DNA from: JBLHHI01 sp047614125
GTDB taxonomy: Bacteria > Bacteroidota > Bacteroidia > NS11-12g > UBA9320
Reading direction: 5' to 3'
DNA length: 11,032 nt
Assembly (NCBI GenBank): GCA_047614125.1
Contig: JBLHHI010000110.1
Coordinates: 1-11,032 of the forward strand
Below the pieces are notes generated by a model. The model was given only the letters and a program-made list of their open reading frames with translations, had not been told where the DNA came from and did no database searches. This document shows, one piece after another, positions 1-8,400 of this stretch (the stretch's first letter is position 1; each line of letters opens with the position of its first letter). The position numbers and the translations under genes were made by a program.

Positions 1-256
1 CGCAAGGATTAATCGAACTCAGGTTATAAGCTCAACAGAAGATTTTTTGGTACCAGGTTGTTCGATCGAGTGGTAATCGCGATCGCATCAAATTAGGTGG
101 TACAATTGTGTATATGCGTATTAATAAATTTATCCTCATTCATCTAATTCTGGCCAACTACATCAAAAGGAAAATTATAATAATGGGGAATTGGCCAGTG
201 CGGAGTGCATTTTACAGCGACAGAGATAATTTTTCGGGCTTACGCTAAACCATGCG

Positions 257-388
257 ATGAAATATCTTGTGGTGGAGATTATTTTTTATATTATTGCTTT
301 GTATAGTATTCGCGATTCAGGTAAGTTAGAATCTTCGAAAACTTCAATAATGGAACTCCATTGTTTAAGCACCTATTTATATACCTAA
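257..388 (+). CDS. Possible small membrane peptide, 43 residues
   Basis: An ATG at 257 opens a 43-codon frame ending in TAA at 386-388, 9 nt before the ATG of the barrel gene at 398. The product begins MKYLVVEIIFYIIALYS, a hydrophobic run long enough for one membrane helix, followed by a polar tail rich in S, K and E. The position directly in front of an outer-membrane gene pair and the hydrophobic start are the only arguments for it. No ribosome binding site is visible, though that is normal in this phylum, and I recognise no family. A candidate promoter for the downstream gene lies inside it, which argues against it. It may well be a chance ORF. Confidence 0.18.
   Translation: MKYLVVEIIFYIIALYSIRDSGKLESSKTSIMELHCLSTYLYT
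298..329 (+). promoter_or_regulatory. Candidate Bacteroidota-type promoter for the barrel gene pair
   Basis: TTTG at 298-301, a 20-nt spacer, then TAAGTTAG at 322-329, which differs from the Bacteroidota -7 consensus TAnnTTTG at one base. The spacing fits the usual -33/-7 geometry and would start transcription near 336, giving a leader of about 60 nt before the ATG at 398. It is a pattern match only; in AT-rich DNA such matches occur by chance. Confidence 0.3.
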
Positions 389-397
389 TAATACCAT

Positions 398-1441
398 ATG
401 AGGAAAGGCAACCTTAGTAGCAGCGTGCAAGCTTGCTCATGTATTTTAATATCCATTCTATTCATCAATGTTTCTTCAAGTTTTGCGCAAGATTGTACCG
501 ATGTGCTGGAAACGGCCCAAGCTGACTATGATGCGGGAAGGTTTGAACAAGTGATCTCAACCCTTAGTCAATGCCAATTTGCCAGCGAAACTGAACAGTG
601 GAAAGCACACCGGTTGCGAACCATGACGTATCTTGTAACCAATGAAAGTGATTTGGCGCGAGAAGAAGCAATTAAAATGCTCAACATTCACCCAACATAT
701 AAGCCAAACGCTCTAACCGACCCAAGCGAGTTGGTTCGATTGATCGGCGGCATTTCAATCATACCAAAGTTTAGTTTAGGGCTTGCGGCATCCATCGGAA
801 CCAATTCAACCTTCCCAGAGTTAACCCGTACCTTTTCGGCTACAAACCAAGTTAAAAGGTACTCTGGACAGAACAGCTTTCAATTTGGGGCTTCAACTGC
901 CTACCAATTCAATCAAAACTTGGGAGTGCAGGTAGATGTTATGGCCTTATCAAAATCGTACGAATTGGATTACTCATTTGGGAATTGGGATTTAAGGTCG
1001 ACCGAAAAGTTAACCTATCTCTCTTTACCAATAATGCTTAGATACAGCCCAACGTTAAAGAACCGATTTAAACCCTACGTGCAAGTTGGTGGATACTCAA
1101 GCTTGCTCATTGGGTCAGATAACAGCTTCTATTCTACTTTTATTCCGGAAAACGAAGAAACTTCACTTGAGCATATAAATTCAGAAAAAAGGCGAACGCA
1201 ACATGATTTGGGCGTCGTTGGTGGCCTCGGCGTTTCTTATAAGCTGGGAGACGGGCATCTTTTTATTCAAGCAAACTATTATCAATCGTTTGTCAATACA
1301 ACGAATTCAGAAGAAAGATTCAATTACAACGAACTGCAGTATTCGTATTTTTATCTCGACGATGATTTAAAACTTCACAACTTGGCCGTAGGCATAGGCT
1401 ATGCCATATATCTCAATTATAAGGTAATAAACAAACGATGA
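398..1441 (+). CDS. Exported TPR-like/outer-membrane beta-barrel protein, first of a tandem pair
   Basis: The 347-residue product has a signal peptide (about 1-30, ending SSFA before Q31), so it is exported to the envelope. Residues 32-110 are helical and TPR-like: D-A-G-R-F-E-Q-V-I-S-T-L is a typical TPR helix pair, and Cys33 and Cys59 bracket it. After the P-T-Y...D-P-S-E-L linker, residues 120-347 alternate in the way of an outer-membrane beta-barrel (Q-F-G-A-S-T-A-Y-Q-F strands, long charged loops, a G-Y-A-I-Y-L-N-Y closing strand), similar to the PorT-like barrel families of Bacteroidota. Function is unknown; the periplasmic helical part suggests binding of a partner or the cell wall. 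The gene overlaps the next one by 4 nt (ATGA at 1438-1441) and the two products are paralogues. The ATG at 398 is chosen because it precedes the signal peptide directly. Confidence 0.85.
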   Translation: MRKGNLSSSVQACSCILISILFINVSSSFAQDCTDVLETAQADYDAGRFEQVISTLSQCQFASETEQWKAHRLRTMTYLVTNESDLAREEAIKMLNIHPTYKPNALTDPSELVRLIGGISIIPKFSLGLAASIGTNSTFPELTRTFSATNQVKRYSGQNSFQFGASTAYQFNQNLGVQVDVMALSKSYELDYSFGNWDLRSTEKLTYLSLPIMLRYSPTLKNRFKPYVQVGGYSSLLIGSDNSFYSTFIPENEETSLEHINSEKRRTQHDLGVVGGLGVSYKLGDGHLFIQANYYQSFVNTTNSEERFNYNELQYSYFYLDDDLKLHNLAVGIGYAIYLNYKVINKR

Positions 1442-2460
1442 AATCAATTTTACAAAAACCACTTATTTTATTTTGCATAACTTTCTTGAGCTTAGGTGTA
1501 CATGCACAAACGGATTGCGATGACGCCTTGTACAATGCCAATCGTACGTTTAAGTCTGGGAAGCTTCTGGAAACGGTAAGCACTCTTAAAGGCTGCCTTG
1601 ACAACATCAAGAAGGATCAACAGTTTGAAGGATACAAATTGCTTGCTTTGTCGTATCAAAACCTTAATGAGCAAGATGAAATGAACAAGGCCATTGGCAT
1701 GATGCTAAAAATAAATCCCCACTACCTCAAACATCCCAACAACGACCCAGCTGAATTTAGCAAGGCGTTGGCAAAATTTTCAGTAAGCCCTAAGGCAGTA
1801 GTAGGTATTTATACCGGAGTTAATATGTGCAATGTTAGCTTGGTTCAAAGTTACTCGACTCTTTCAACGCCACAACGATACAAAACCACCACCGGTTACC
1901 AACTGGGTTTAACCGGTGAGTTTATGATACAGCAAAACCTTGGTGTGGGGTTGAATGCCTCCTTTGCGGGTACTAAGATTTCGCATGAGATGGATTATTT
2001 AGAATCGTGGAAAAAGAATTATCTAGAATCCAATTCATGGTTTCAGGCAAGCCTATTTGGCAAAAAACGATTTGAGCTTGGAAATGCATTTGAAGTTTAT
2101 GCAGGACCACAGTTGGGCGTGAGCTGGATGAGGTCTTCAAAAGTAAACATGGAAACTACCAACAATAAAGGCTTAGTAGTAGAGCAGGATAGTAAGAATG
2201 GCTTGGATACGCGCAACCGATTGCAGCCCATGTTTGGATTGTTGGCCGGTGTTGAGTACAAGCTGGAAAAGGCTACGATTGGACTACAGGGAGGATTTAA
2301 TTGGTTTGGTTCAACAACGGTTATGGGGGATCAACGTTTGGCCGATGAGGACTTTATTTTTAGCACGCAGTATATTAACGATGATGTTAAAATGCGCGTT
2401 TTTACCTTGTCGATAACTATAAGTGGACCCATTTTACATTCCATTAAAAGCTCGAAGTAG
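1438..2460 (+). CDS. Exported TPR-like/outer-membrane beta-barrel protein, second of a tandem pair
   Basis: The 340-residue product repeats the layout of its upstream neighbour: signal peptide to about residue 23 (G-V-H-A before Q24), a TPR-like helical part (residues 25-110, F-K-S-G-K-L-L-E-T-V-S-T-L), the linker I-N-P-H-Y...N-D-P-A-E-F, then a barrel from about residue 118. Cys27 and Cys53 have the same 26-residue spacing as Cys33/Cys59 in the first protein. Near the end, Y-I-N-D-D-V-K-M corresponds to Y-L-D-D-D-L-K-L of the paralogue. The start codon overlaps the previous stop (ATGA), so the two are probably co-translated and made in similar amounts. They may form a complex or bind related ligands; the sequence does not say which. 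The barrels have diverged much more than the linker and helical parts. Confidence 0.85.
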   Translation: MKSILQKPLILFCITFLSLGVHAQTDCDDALYNANRTFKSGKLLETVSTLKGCLDNIKKDQQFEGYKLLALSYQNLNEQDEMNKAIGMMLKINPHYLKHPNNDPAEFSKALAKFSVSPKAVVGIYTGVNMCNVSLVQSYSTLSTPQRYKTTTGYQLGLTGEFMIQQNLGVGLNASFAGTKISHEMDYLESWKKNYLESNSWFQASLFGKKRFELGNAFEVYAGPQLGVSWMRSSKVNMETTNNKGLVVEQDSKNGLDTRNRLQPMFGLLAGVEYKLEKATIGLQGGFNWFGSTTVMGDQRLADEDFIFSTQYINDDVKMRVFTLSITISGPILHSIKSSK

Positions 2461-2581
2461 GAGTAGATCTCAATTTTGATTTCGACTGATATTCTTAATA
2501 GTTTTTGGTGGATGGCATCGGCATTTAAAAAATGAGGCAAGGTGGTGCTGGTTCATTTCCATTTAGAAACATCGCTAAACA
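2461..2581. other. Convergent intergenic gap without a clear terminator
   Basis: These 121 nt separate the plus-strand barrel pair from the minus-strand lipoprotein pair, so both transcripts must end here. I looked for a GC-rich hairpin followed by a T-run on either strand and found none; only a weak A/T palindrome (CATTT at 2522-2526, AAATG at 2530-2534) is present. Termination may be factor-dependent or the transcripts may overlap. Confidence 0.5.
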
Positions 2582-3847
2582 TTACGGATTGTAATTACCT
2601 TGAGCATCAGCTCGTAGAATGAATGGATCATGGAATTCTTTACCGTTGCCAAAAGCAGTAGTCATTCCCGTAAAGAAGTAACTGCCATCCGTTTGTTGAT
2701 TTCCATCGGTAAATAAGTTCGAACCAGGAATATCAAATACCTTCGAGAACGCCACTTCACCCGTTTTAGTTAATCGAACAACAAATGAATTTTCGTTCGA
2801 TGTGCCCGTTGTTAAACACGATCCGGTTACAATTAAGCTACCATCTTCGGTTTCTCTTATGCTCATAGGGGTAACTCCACCAATGCCAACGGTAACTTCA
2901 GTTTTCCATTCCAAGTCGGCGTTTGCATTGGATTTGATCACTTCAAACCCTGTTCCTTCTGTACCAATTTGGCTAAATCCAACATGACCTTCAGCCACCA
3001 AAAGGGCTACACCGTTATCGTTGGTGGGTATGGAAGCATTCAAGTAATCATGCTCATGGTTTTCTTGCAAATCGAAGATGGTTACATTAAGGTCTGCCGT
3101 ATTTAATTTTATTTTGGCAACAAAAGCTTTGGCAGGATCTCCCCATTGCCACGGATTGGGATAGATGTTCCCAGCAAAGGTAATTTCGCCGTTTTCTATG
3201 CGAACAGCGCTGATGAAAAGCACCTTCCCGCCCATGCGTGAGTCACTTATTGCAACACTGAACGTTGTGTTTCCATTCTGATCAAAGCCTTGTATGCGAT
3301 TATCTCCAGCTCCACCCGTTCCCTGGCCGTTGGTACTGCCCACATAATAGAGGCCATCATCTCCATCGATAACCGATGAAAAAAACGCAAATTTTGTACC
3401 GGTTATATCTGGTCTAAAATTATTATCAACGAGCACATCGCCCGCATCATTTACAATGGCAATATTCCCAGAAGTCCAGCTGCTGATCAAATGATTTCCG
3501 TTATTCAACGTGGTTCCACGAGGAAAGGTTTGTTCATTGAATTTAATTTCTTTTTGCCATTCAACCGATCCAAAGGCATTGGTCCTTGTTAAGAACATAC
3601 TCCTTGCATCATCCTTTCCATCATTTTGGCTCGAGGCAATTACAAAGCCTTTATCAGCCGTTTGTCCGATATAGCCGCAAAATTCGGCATTCTGATTACC
3701 ATACTTTTTTAGGAAATAGGTGCGCTCATCGTCGTTCTTAGCCACTTCATCGGAGCAAGAAGTTAGGCTCAGCAAAATCGAAGCGATGAACAAAAAACAC
3801 AAACGATTTGTCCAAGTTGAAGCGTAGGTTTTAAAGCGATTATTCAT
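2582..3847 (-). CDS. Lipoprotein predicted to fold as a seven-bladed beta-propeller (downstream gene)
   Basis: The 421-residue product has a lipoprotein signal with lipobox L-T-S-C (Cys31). The acidic S-D-E-V...N-D-D-E just after the cysteine resembles the lipoprotein export signals that place Bacteroidota lipoproteins on the cell surface. The rest can be divided into seven repeats of 40-60 residues. Each has a strand of type D-K-G-F-V-I-A-S or D-G-S-L-I-V-T-G, followed by a strand such as F-L-T-R-T-N-A-F-G-S-V-E-W, the pattern of the loose 'T.DGG.I..G ... I..D..G...W' propellers common in this phylum. No catalytic motif is seen; a ligand-binding or scaffold role is inferred. It is the second gene of a pair: its ATG lies 8 nt inside the end of the upstream gene. 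The product ends on a blade without a sorting domain, as expected for a lipid-anchored protein. Confidence 0.82.
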   Translation of the reverse strand: MNNRFKTYASTWTNRLCFLFIASILLSLTSCSDEVAKNDDERTYFLKKYGNQNAEFCGYIGQTADKGFVIASSQNDGKDDARSMFLTRTNAFGSVEWQKEIKFNEQTFPRGTTLNNGNHLISSWTSGNIAIVNDAGDVLVDNNFRPDITGTKFAFFSSVIDGDDGLYYVGSTNGQGTGGAGDNRIQGFDQNGNTTFSVAISDSRMGGKVLFISAVRIENGEITFAGNIYPNPWQWGDPAKAFVAKIKLNTADLNVTIFDLQENHEHDYLNASIPTNDNGVALLVAEGHVGFSQIGTEGTGFEVIKSNANADLEWKTEVTVGIGGVTPMSIRETEDGSLIVTGSCLTTGTSNENSFVVRLTKTGEVAFSKVFDIPGSNLFTDGNQQTDGSYFFTGMTTAFGNGKEFHDPFILRADAQGNYNP

Positions 3848-5069
3848 GAGTTATATCCCCCGTATTATTAATTGCATAATGTAAAATTTTAGTATTGCCA
3901 ACAACAGGGTCTTTGCTAAAGCCACCAATTCTCCAACCTAAATCAGTTTTGTAACCCACAATTGCTCGTTGGAAGCCATTATCACTACCTGCATAACTTG
4001 TCCAACCAATTTCACTGGCGCCATTTAATCGTAGGACCATGAGTTTAGAAAGCCCAATATTCGTACTATTACTTTCGGGGTAAGAACCTCCAAAAAGTAA
4101 AAAACCATCCTTGCCATCGGAAGTAAAATTGCTTATTAATATTAGGCCTTGACCTTTGATTTTATTTTCAGAAACGACGTTCATTTCCGCATCGAGTTGA
4201 ACAACATGTGCATAGGCAGGTATGCCATCTTCTTCTCGTTCTTGAGCCCAAATATATCCCGTTGGAGTGCTAAGAAGGTGAAAAGGTAGGAATAACGGGT
4301 CCCAATTGGATGATCTTCTAAATTCCGTATAAATGCGCTCTTTAACTTTTCGCGGAACGATTCGCTCATCCACTTCAATTAGGTAAGGAACATACTTATT
4401 TACCTCAGATGAAAAAGAACTCGGACTGCAAACACCACCAATCAAAATCTTGTTTTCATCCAGAATTGAAATGGATTTTCCTATATCGTGCCAAGCGCCA
4501 ACTTCAAAGGCTTTGCGCCAAATGATCTCACCATCAGCAGAAAGTTTCATTACCAACGTATTTGCGCTACTTGGTGAATAATCCCCGGTAACATAGATGC
4601 TCCCATCGGATTTTTCTAAAGCCTTCGTTAATAACTGACCAGCATCGTGAAGGTATGCCTTCTCCCAAAACACATAACCGGTGCTTGAAAATTTAACGGC
4701 GTATCCTGCACTGTTGGTCGAGATTGCGCCAAATTTTCTTGAAGTGGTGGAGCCAACTGCAACGAAATTTCCGTCGGCGGTTTCAATAACACAGAAAAAC
4801 TTCTCTCTACCATCGGCTTCTCCATACATCTTGTGTGAAAGAAGAGAGCCATCGGGTGAAAGAATCACAGCAAAAGCATCTTGTTCAGAAGTTCCAACAT
4901 ATACTTGATTTCCGTTTTTGGTAACTAGGGCATCTTGAACAAATTCATCGCCATTTAGGGTTACGAAGTGAATTACAGATTTAGAATCGGGTGCATCAAC
5001 TTCTCGGTCTTTGCAACCGGAGAACAGAATAGTTGTACATAGAATGGCAAATAAGGGCAACGATTTCAT
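3840..5069 (-). CDS. Lipoprotein predicted to fold as a seven-bladed beta-propeller (upstream gene)
   Basis: The 409-residue product starts with a short signal peptide and lipobox F-S-G-C (Cys19), followed by K-D-R-E-V-D, which resembles the K-D/E type surface-export signal described for Capnocytophaga and Flavobacterium lipoproteins. From residue 33 on it can be read as seven blades, with recurrent segments such as D-G-N-F-V-A-V-G-S, D-G-S-I-Y-V-T-G-D and L-V-M-K-L-S-A-D-G-E-I-I-W. It is a diverged paralogue of the next gene, which overlaps it by 8 nt (3840-3847), so the two are almost certainly one operon read from the divergent intergenic region. Ligand and function are unknown; no enzyme motif is visible. 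The ATG at 5069 is the start because it directly precedes the lipoprotein signal. Confidence 0.82.
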   Translation of the reverse strand: MKSLPLFAILCTTILFSGCKDREVDAPDSKSVIHFVTLNGDEFVQDALVTKNGNQVYVGTSEQDAFAVILSPDGSLLSHKMYGEADGREKFFCVIETADGNFVAVGSTTSRKFGAISTNSAGYAVKFSSTGYVFWEKAYLHDAGQLLTKALEKSDGSIYVTGDYSPSSANTLVMKLSADGEIIWRKAFEVGAWHDIGKSISILDENKILIGGVCSPSSFSSEVNKYVPYLIEVDERIVPRKVKERIYTEFRRSSNWDPLFLPFHLLSTPTGYIWAQEREEDGIPAYAHVVQLDAEMNVVSENKIKGQGLILISNFTSDGKDGFLLFGGSYPESNSTNIGLSKLMVLRLNGASEIGWTSYAGSDNGFQRAIVGYKTDLGWRIGGFSKDPVVGNTKILHYAINNTGDITHE

Positions 5070-5104
5070 AGAGAACTTTTTGTTGATTTACACATTTTGA
5101 AAAC

Positions 5105-5112
5105 CAAAAATA
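5105..5112 (-). promoter_or_regulatory. Candidate -7 element for the lipoprotein operon
   Basis: Read on the minus strand, 5112 to 5105 is TATTTTTG, an exact fit to the Bacteroidota -7 consensus TAnnTTTG. It would place the transcript start near 5098 and give a leader of about 30 nt before the ATG at 5069. The -33 region lacks a proper TTTG (only TTCG-like triplets are present), so the match rests on one element in A/T-rich sequence. Confidence 0.33.
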
Positions 5113-5297
5113 TAAAAAAAACCACGAAAAGACGAAGCCACCTCTTTAAATGAAGAAAATAATGCGGCGTTCAGTTTAAATAGTTAGGTGAAAAAGAACT
5201 AATTCTTTGATCAATCCTGTCAAGTGACCAATCTGTTATAACAAAATATTTCGATGCAATCAAAACAAAATCACACGCTAAATCGATCTTTTTGAAT

Positions 5298-5395
5298 GCG
5301 TTAAATTTCAAATGCCATTATTGAGAAAGGCAGCGGATTTGTACTGTTTGTAACCCGCTAAAAATTTAACGCTGAGTAACTTGTCGGATTACAAA
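5298..5395. repeat. Nested and competing inverted repeats upstream of the fibre gene
   Basis: Three pairings are visible. GCGTTAAATTT (5298-5308) is a perfect 11-nt complement of AAATTTAACGC (5362-5372), with a 53-nt loop. Inside that loop AGCGG (5332-5336) pairs with CCGCT (5355-5359). TTTGTAACCCG (5347-5357) matches CGGATTACAAA (5385-5395) at 10 of 11 positions. The last two share bases 5355-5357 and cannot form together. They could be operator half-sites or an RNA switch in the leader; the sequence alone does not decide. Confidence 0.5.
5321..5350 (+). promoter_or_regulatory. Weak candidate promoter for the fibre operon
   Basis: TTG at 5321-5323, an 18-nt spacer and TACTGTTTG at 5342-5350 resemble the Bacteroidota -33/-7 pair, but with three instead of two bases between TA and TTTG. 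Transcription would start near 5357, leaving a leader of about 128 nt. It lies inside the inverted-repeat cluster, which would make the repeats plausible control sites. Confidence 0.22.
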
Positions 5396-5484
5396 GACTA
5401 TGGAGCTTTATTTAAGCGAACGCGTAACGTATGCATCTTCGTAGAAATCACTATTTTTACATGTAACTCAAAAAACATCACACT

Positions 5485-8400
5485 ATGGTTTGGTTAAGAA
5501 AAATATACATGCTGTTGGCTATAAGTATTTTAAGCACAATGCTTTACGCCCAAAACATTGGTATAAATGAAACCGGAAGTCTTCCGGAATCATCCGCAAT
5601 GCTGGATGTTAATTCAAAGACAAAAGGTTTACTGGTTCCTAGGTTATCAAAGGCTGAGAAATTAGCCATCACAACGCCCGCCAACGGACTGCTGGTTTAT
5701 CAAACCGACGACACCATTGGGTTTTGGTATTTCGAACAGAATAGATGGATTCCGGTAATGTGGTCGATTACAGCGGGCAAGGGATTGAATGGGGGACAAA
5801 TCTTATCCAACGGAACAATCGATCTTGCAAACACAGGAGTTACATTGGGCACCTACGGCAACAAAGACAGCTTTCCAATTTTTACCGTGAACAGCACTGG
5901 GCAGCTCACCTTTGCTGGAATGTTGCCCATAGTAGATAACGATGCCACGAATGAAATTCAGCACTTTATCTTTCGCAATGATACGCTCTATTTAACCAGT
6001 GATACCCTCGGAATTCCATTCAAAGATCAAGACAGCACCAATGAAATACAGCACTTAAGCTTTCGAAACGACACCTTGTTTTTGAGCAAGGATTCGTTTG
6101 TTGTGATGTCTAAATTTGATCAAGATTGGATTGGCTACAATACCGGAAAGATGTACAATGGTTCGTTTAATGATCGGGTTGGAATTGGAACCACTAATCC
6201 AGAATTTGCATTGAGTATTGAACGTGCAGGAGCCTTTGCCGATGGTGGTATAATGGCCAAGGGATTTGTGAATTATGGCACGGTACTTTCCACAACCGGA
6301 GCGGGTACACGCATGATGTGGTATCCAAGGAAGGCTGCCTTTCGAGCCGGCTATGTGAATGGCAATCAATGGGATAATGACAGCATTGGATTGTATTCTA
6401 CTGCATTTGGAAGTGGAAACAAAGCGCTCGGTCTCTATTCAACATCTTTTGGCCTTTCCAATTCCGCAACGGGTTCAGCATCATGGGTTTCGGGTGGTTA
6501 CTCTGCAGTTACCGGCAATTATGCCATGTCGAGTGGATATTTCAACGAAGTATCCGGCTTGTATTCCTTTGCTCAAGGTTATTACGATTCGGTAAGTGGA
6601 ACAGCTTCTACTTCATTTGGGTATTTAAACAACGTTTCGGGAAATTATTCATCATCGTTCGGACGTCAAAACAAAGCCACTGGAGACTATGGGACCACGG
6701 CTGGTTTTTATAATAACAACGCTGCTTACTGTGGATTTGTGATAGGTTATAACAATAAGAACACCGGAAATTACTCGATGGTGGGAGGGAGCCAAAGCAT
6801 GGTTTCTGGACAGTACGCCATTGCATATGGTTACCTCGATTCAACTACCGGAAACTTTGCCACCACCTTCGGAACTAGAAATATGGCATCAGGCAGTGCT
6901 TCAACAGCGCTCGGATCTTGGAATGTTTCGGATGGGAATTCCTCATTTTCGGCCGGTTATCTCAACAAGGCAAACGGCGATTACTCCATTGCCTTGGGGC
7001 GCTCAAATACGGTAAATGGCAGTTCAGCCTTTGCCATTGGGTATAACAACGTGGCTAGTAACGTTAGCAGCCTTGCGTTGGGTTACAATTCCAAATCGGT
7101 TGGTTCGAGCTCAATAGCGATTGGAAACTCGGATTCGGCAACCAATACGTACTCCATTGCCATTGGCCTCTTAGTAAAATCATCTGGTGTTGGTGCAATA
7201 TCCTTCGGCACTCAATCAATGGCCATAGGCGATTATTCCATGGCATATGGGCGGTCCGATTCGGCCACAGGAACTAATTCCATCGCGTTTGGATCATATA
7301 ACAAAGCAACAGCAAGCTTTGCAACTGCCGTTGGTGCGTATAATACGGCTTCTGGATATGGTTCACTGGCTCAAGGGTTTCTATCAAGTGCAAGTGGCTC
7401 GTATTCAACATCAAAAGGGTATGGGGCACAAGCCACTGGAAATTATGCCAACGCGATGGGCTACATAAATAAGGCTACGGGCAACTATTCAACAGCAATA
7501 GGCACCTATTCATATGCCAGTGGATTGTACGCCATGTCGATTGGGTATGCAGATTCAGCCATTGGGAGTTACTCGAAAGCTATGGGTTATTACACGGAAG
7601 CAAGAGGTATTGGATCCATATCCATCGGAAACCGGGCTATAACCACGGGCAACAATTCATATGCCATTGGCTACTATGATTCAGCAACGGCAGCATATGC
7701 CACAGCTTTAGGTGCATACAACAAGGCCAAAGCGAACTATTCTACCGCTATTGGTTCGTATAACTCAGCTACGGGATATGGTGCATTTGCTCAAGGATGG
7801 TCTTCCGAAGCAAGTGGTGCTTATTCTATTTCGGAGGGATTCTATTCTAAGGCGACTGGAACCTATTCCAGGTCGTATGGATATTATTCCGTGGCATCCG
7901 GAGATTATTCAGCAGCATATAATTCTCGTTGTCAAGCCACCGCAAGCCATGCACTAGCCTTTGGTTACGGGGATACAGCCAGTGGAATTTACAGCTCGGC
8001 AATGGGGTATCGCAGTCATGCAAGTGGCAGTTATTCATCAACATTTGGTGCCTATGTGAATACTTCAGGATATCAAGGTGCAATGATTTTGGGTGATATT
8101 AGCACGGCAACCGTTACCAAGAACTCAGTTAATAATCAGTTCATGTCGCGTTTTGCAGGAGGCTACGTGTTGTATTCTAACGCTGCGCTCACCACAGGTT
8201 TGAGTTTAGCGGCAGGTGGAACCAGCTGGAGCTCTGTTTCTGATCGCCGTGCGAAAGAAGACATTGCAAATTGTGGCTATGGCTTGGCTGAAGTGCTTCA
8301 ATTGCGACCATCCCAATACAAATACAAAGGCAATCAAAATACGAACCTTGGCTTCATTGCTCAAGAAGTGTTGAAGGTGGTACCCGAAGTGGTCGATGTT

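Larger units (their letters stand above)
1..397. other. Upstream non-coding region with no firm gene
   Basis: I see no confident coding sequence here. One frame is open from the left edge to a TAA at 74-76 (24 codons, ending S-I-E-W), which could be the tail of an upstream gene but is short enough to be chance. The stretch also contains four 8-bp palindromes between 48 and 109, an 8-bp inverted repeat (CTGGCCAA at 150-157 and TTGGCCAG at 191-198, 33-nt loop), a small possible ORF at 257-388 and a candidate promoter at 298-329. No RNA gene is recognisable. Confidence 0.6.
5070..5484. other. Divergent intergenic region of 415 nt with inverted repeats
   Basis: This AT-rich region separates the minus-strand lipoprotein operon from the plus-strand fibre operon and must hold both promoters. 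Only very short open frames (up to 14 codons) occur. Between 5298 and 5395 it carries several inverted repeats, annotated separately, close to a possible promoter for the fibre gene. I recognise no riboswitch or RNA family. Confidence 0.6.

Noticed and set aside
79..86. GCGATCGC as a cyanobacterial HIP1 site
   Set aside because: A single copy, and every gene in the window points to Bacteroidota.
2461..2581. Bidirectional intrinsic terminator between the convergent operons
   Set aside because: No GC-rich stem with a T-run was found on either strand.
6388..8067. CRISPR array or DNA-level satellite
   Set aside because: The regular 42-bp period reflects codons of the 14-residue protein repeat; there are no identical repeats with unique spacers.
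6055..8083. Several 60-104 residue frames on both strands inside the head repeats
   Set aside because: The repetitive, low-stop coding of the 42-bp units creates open shadow frames; they follow the repeat phase and lack family features.
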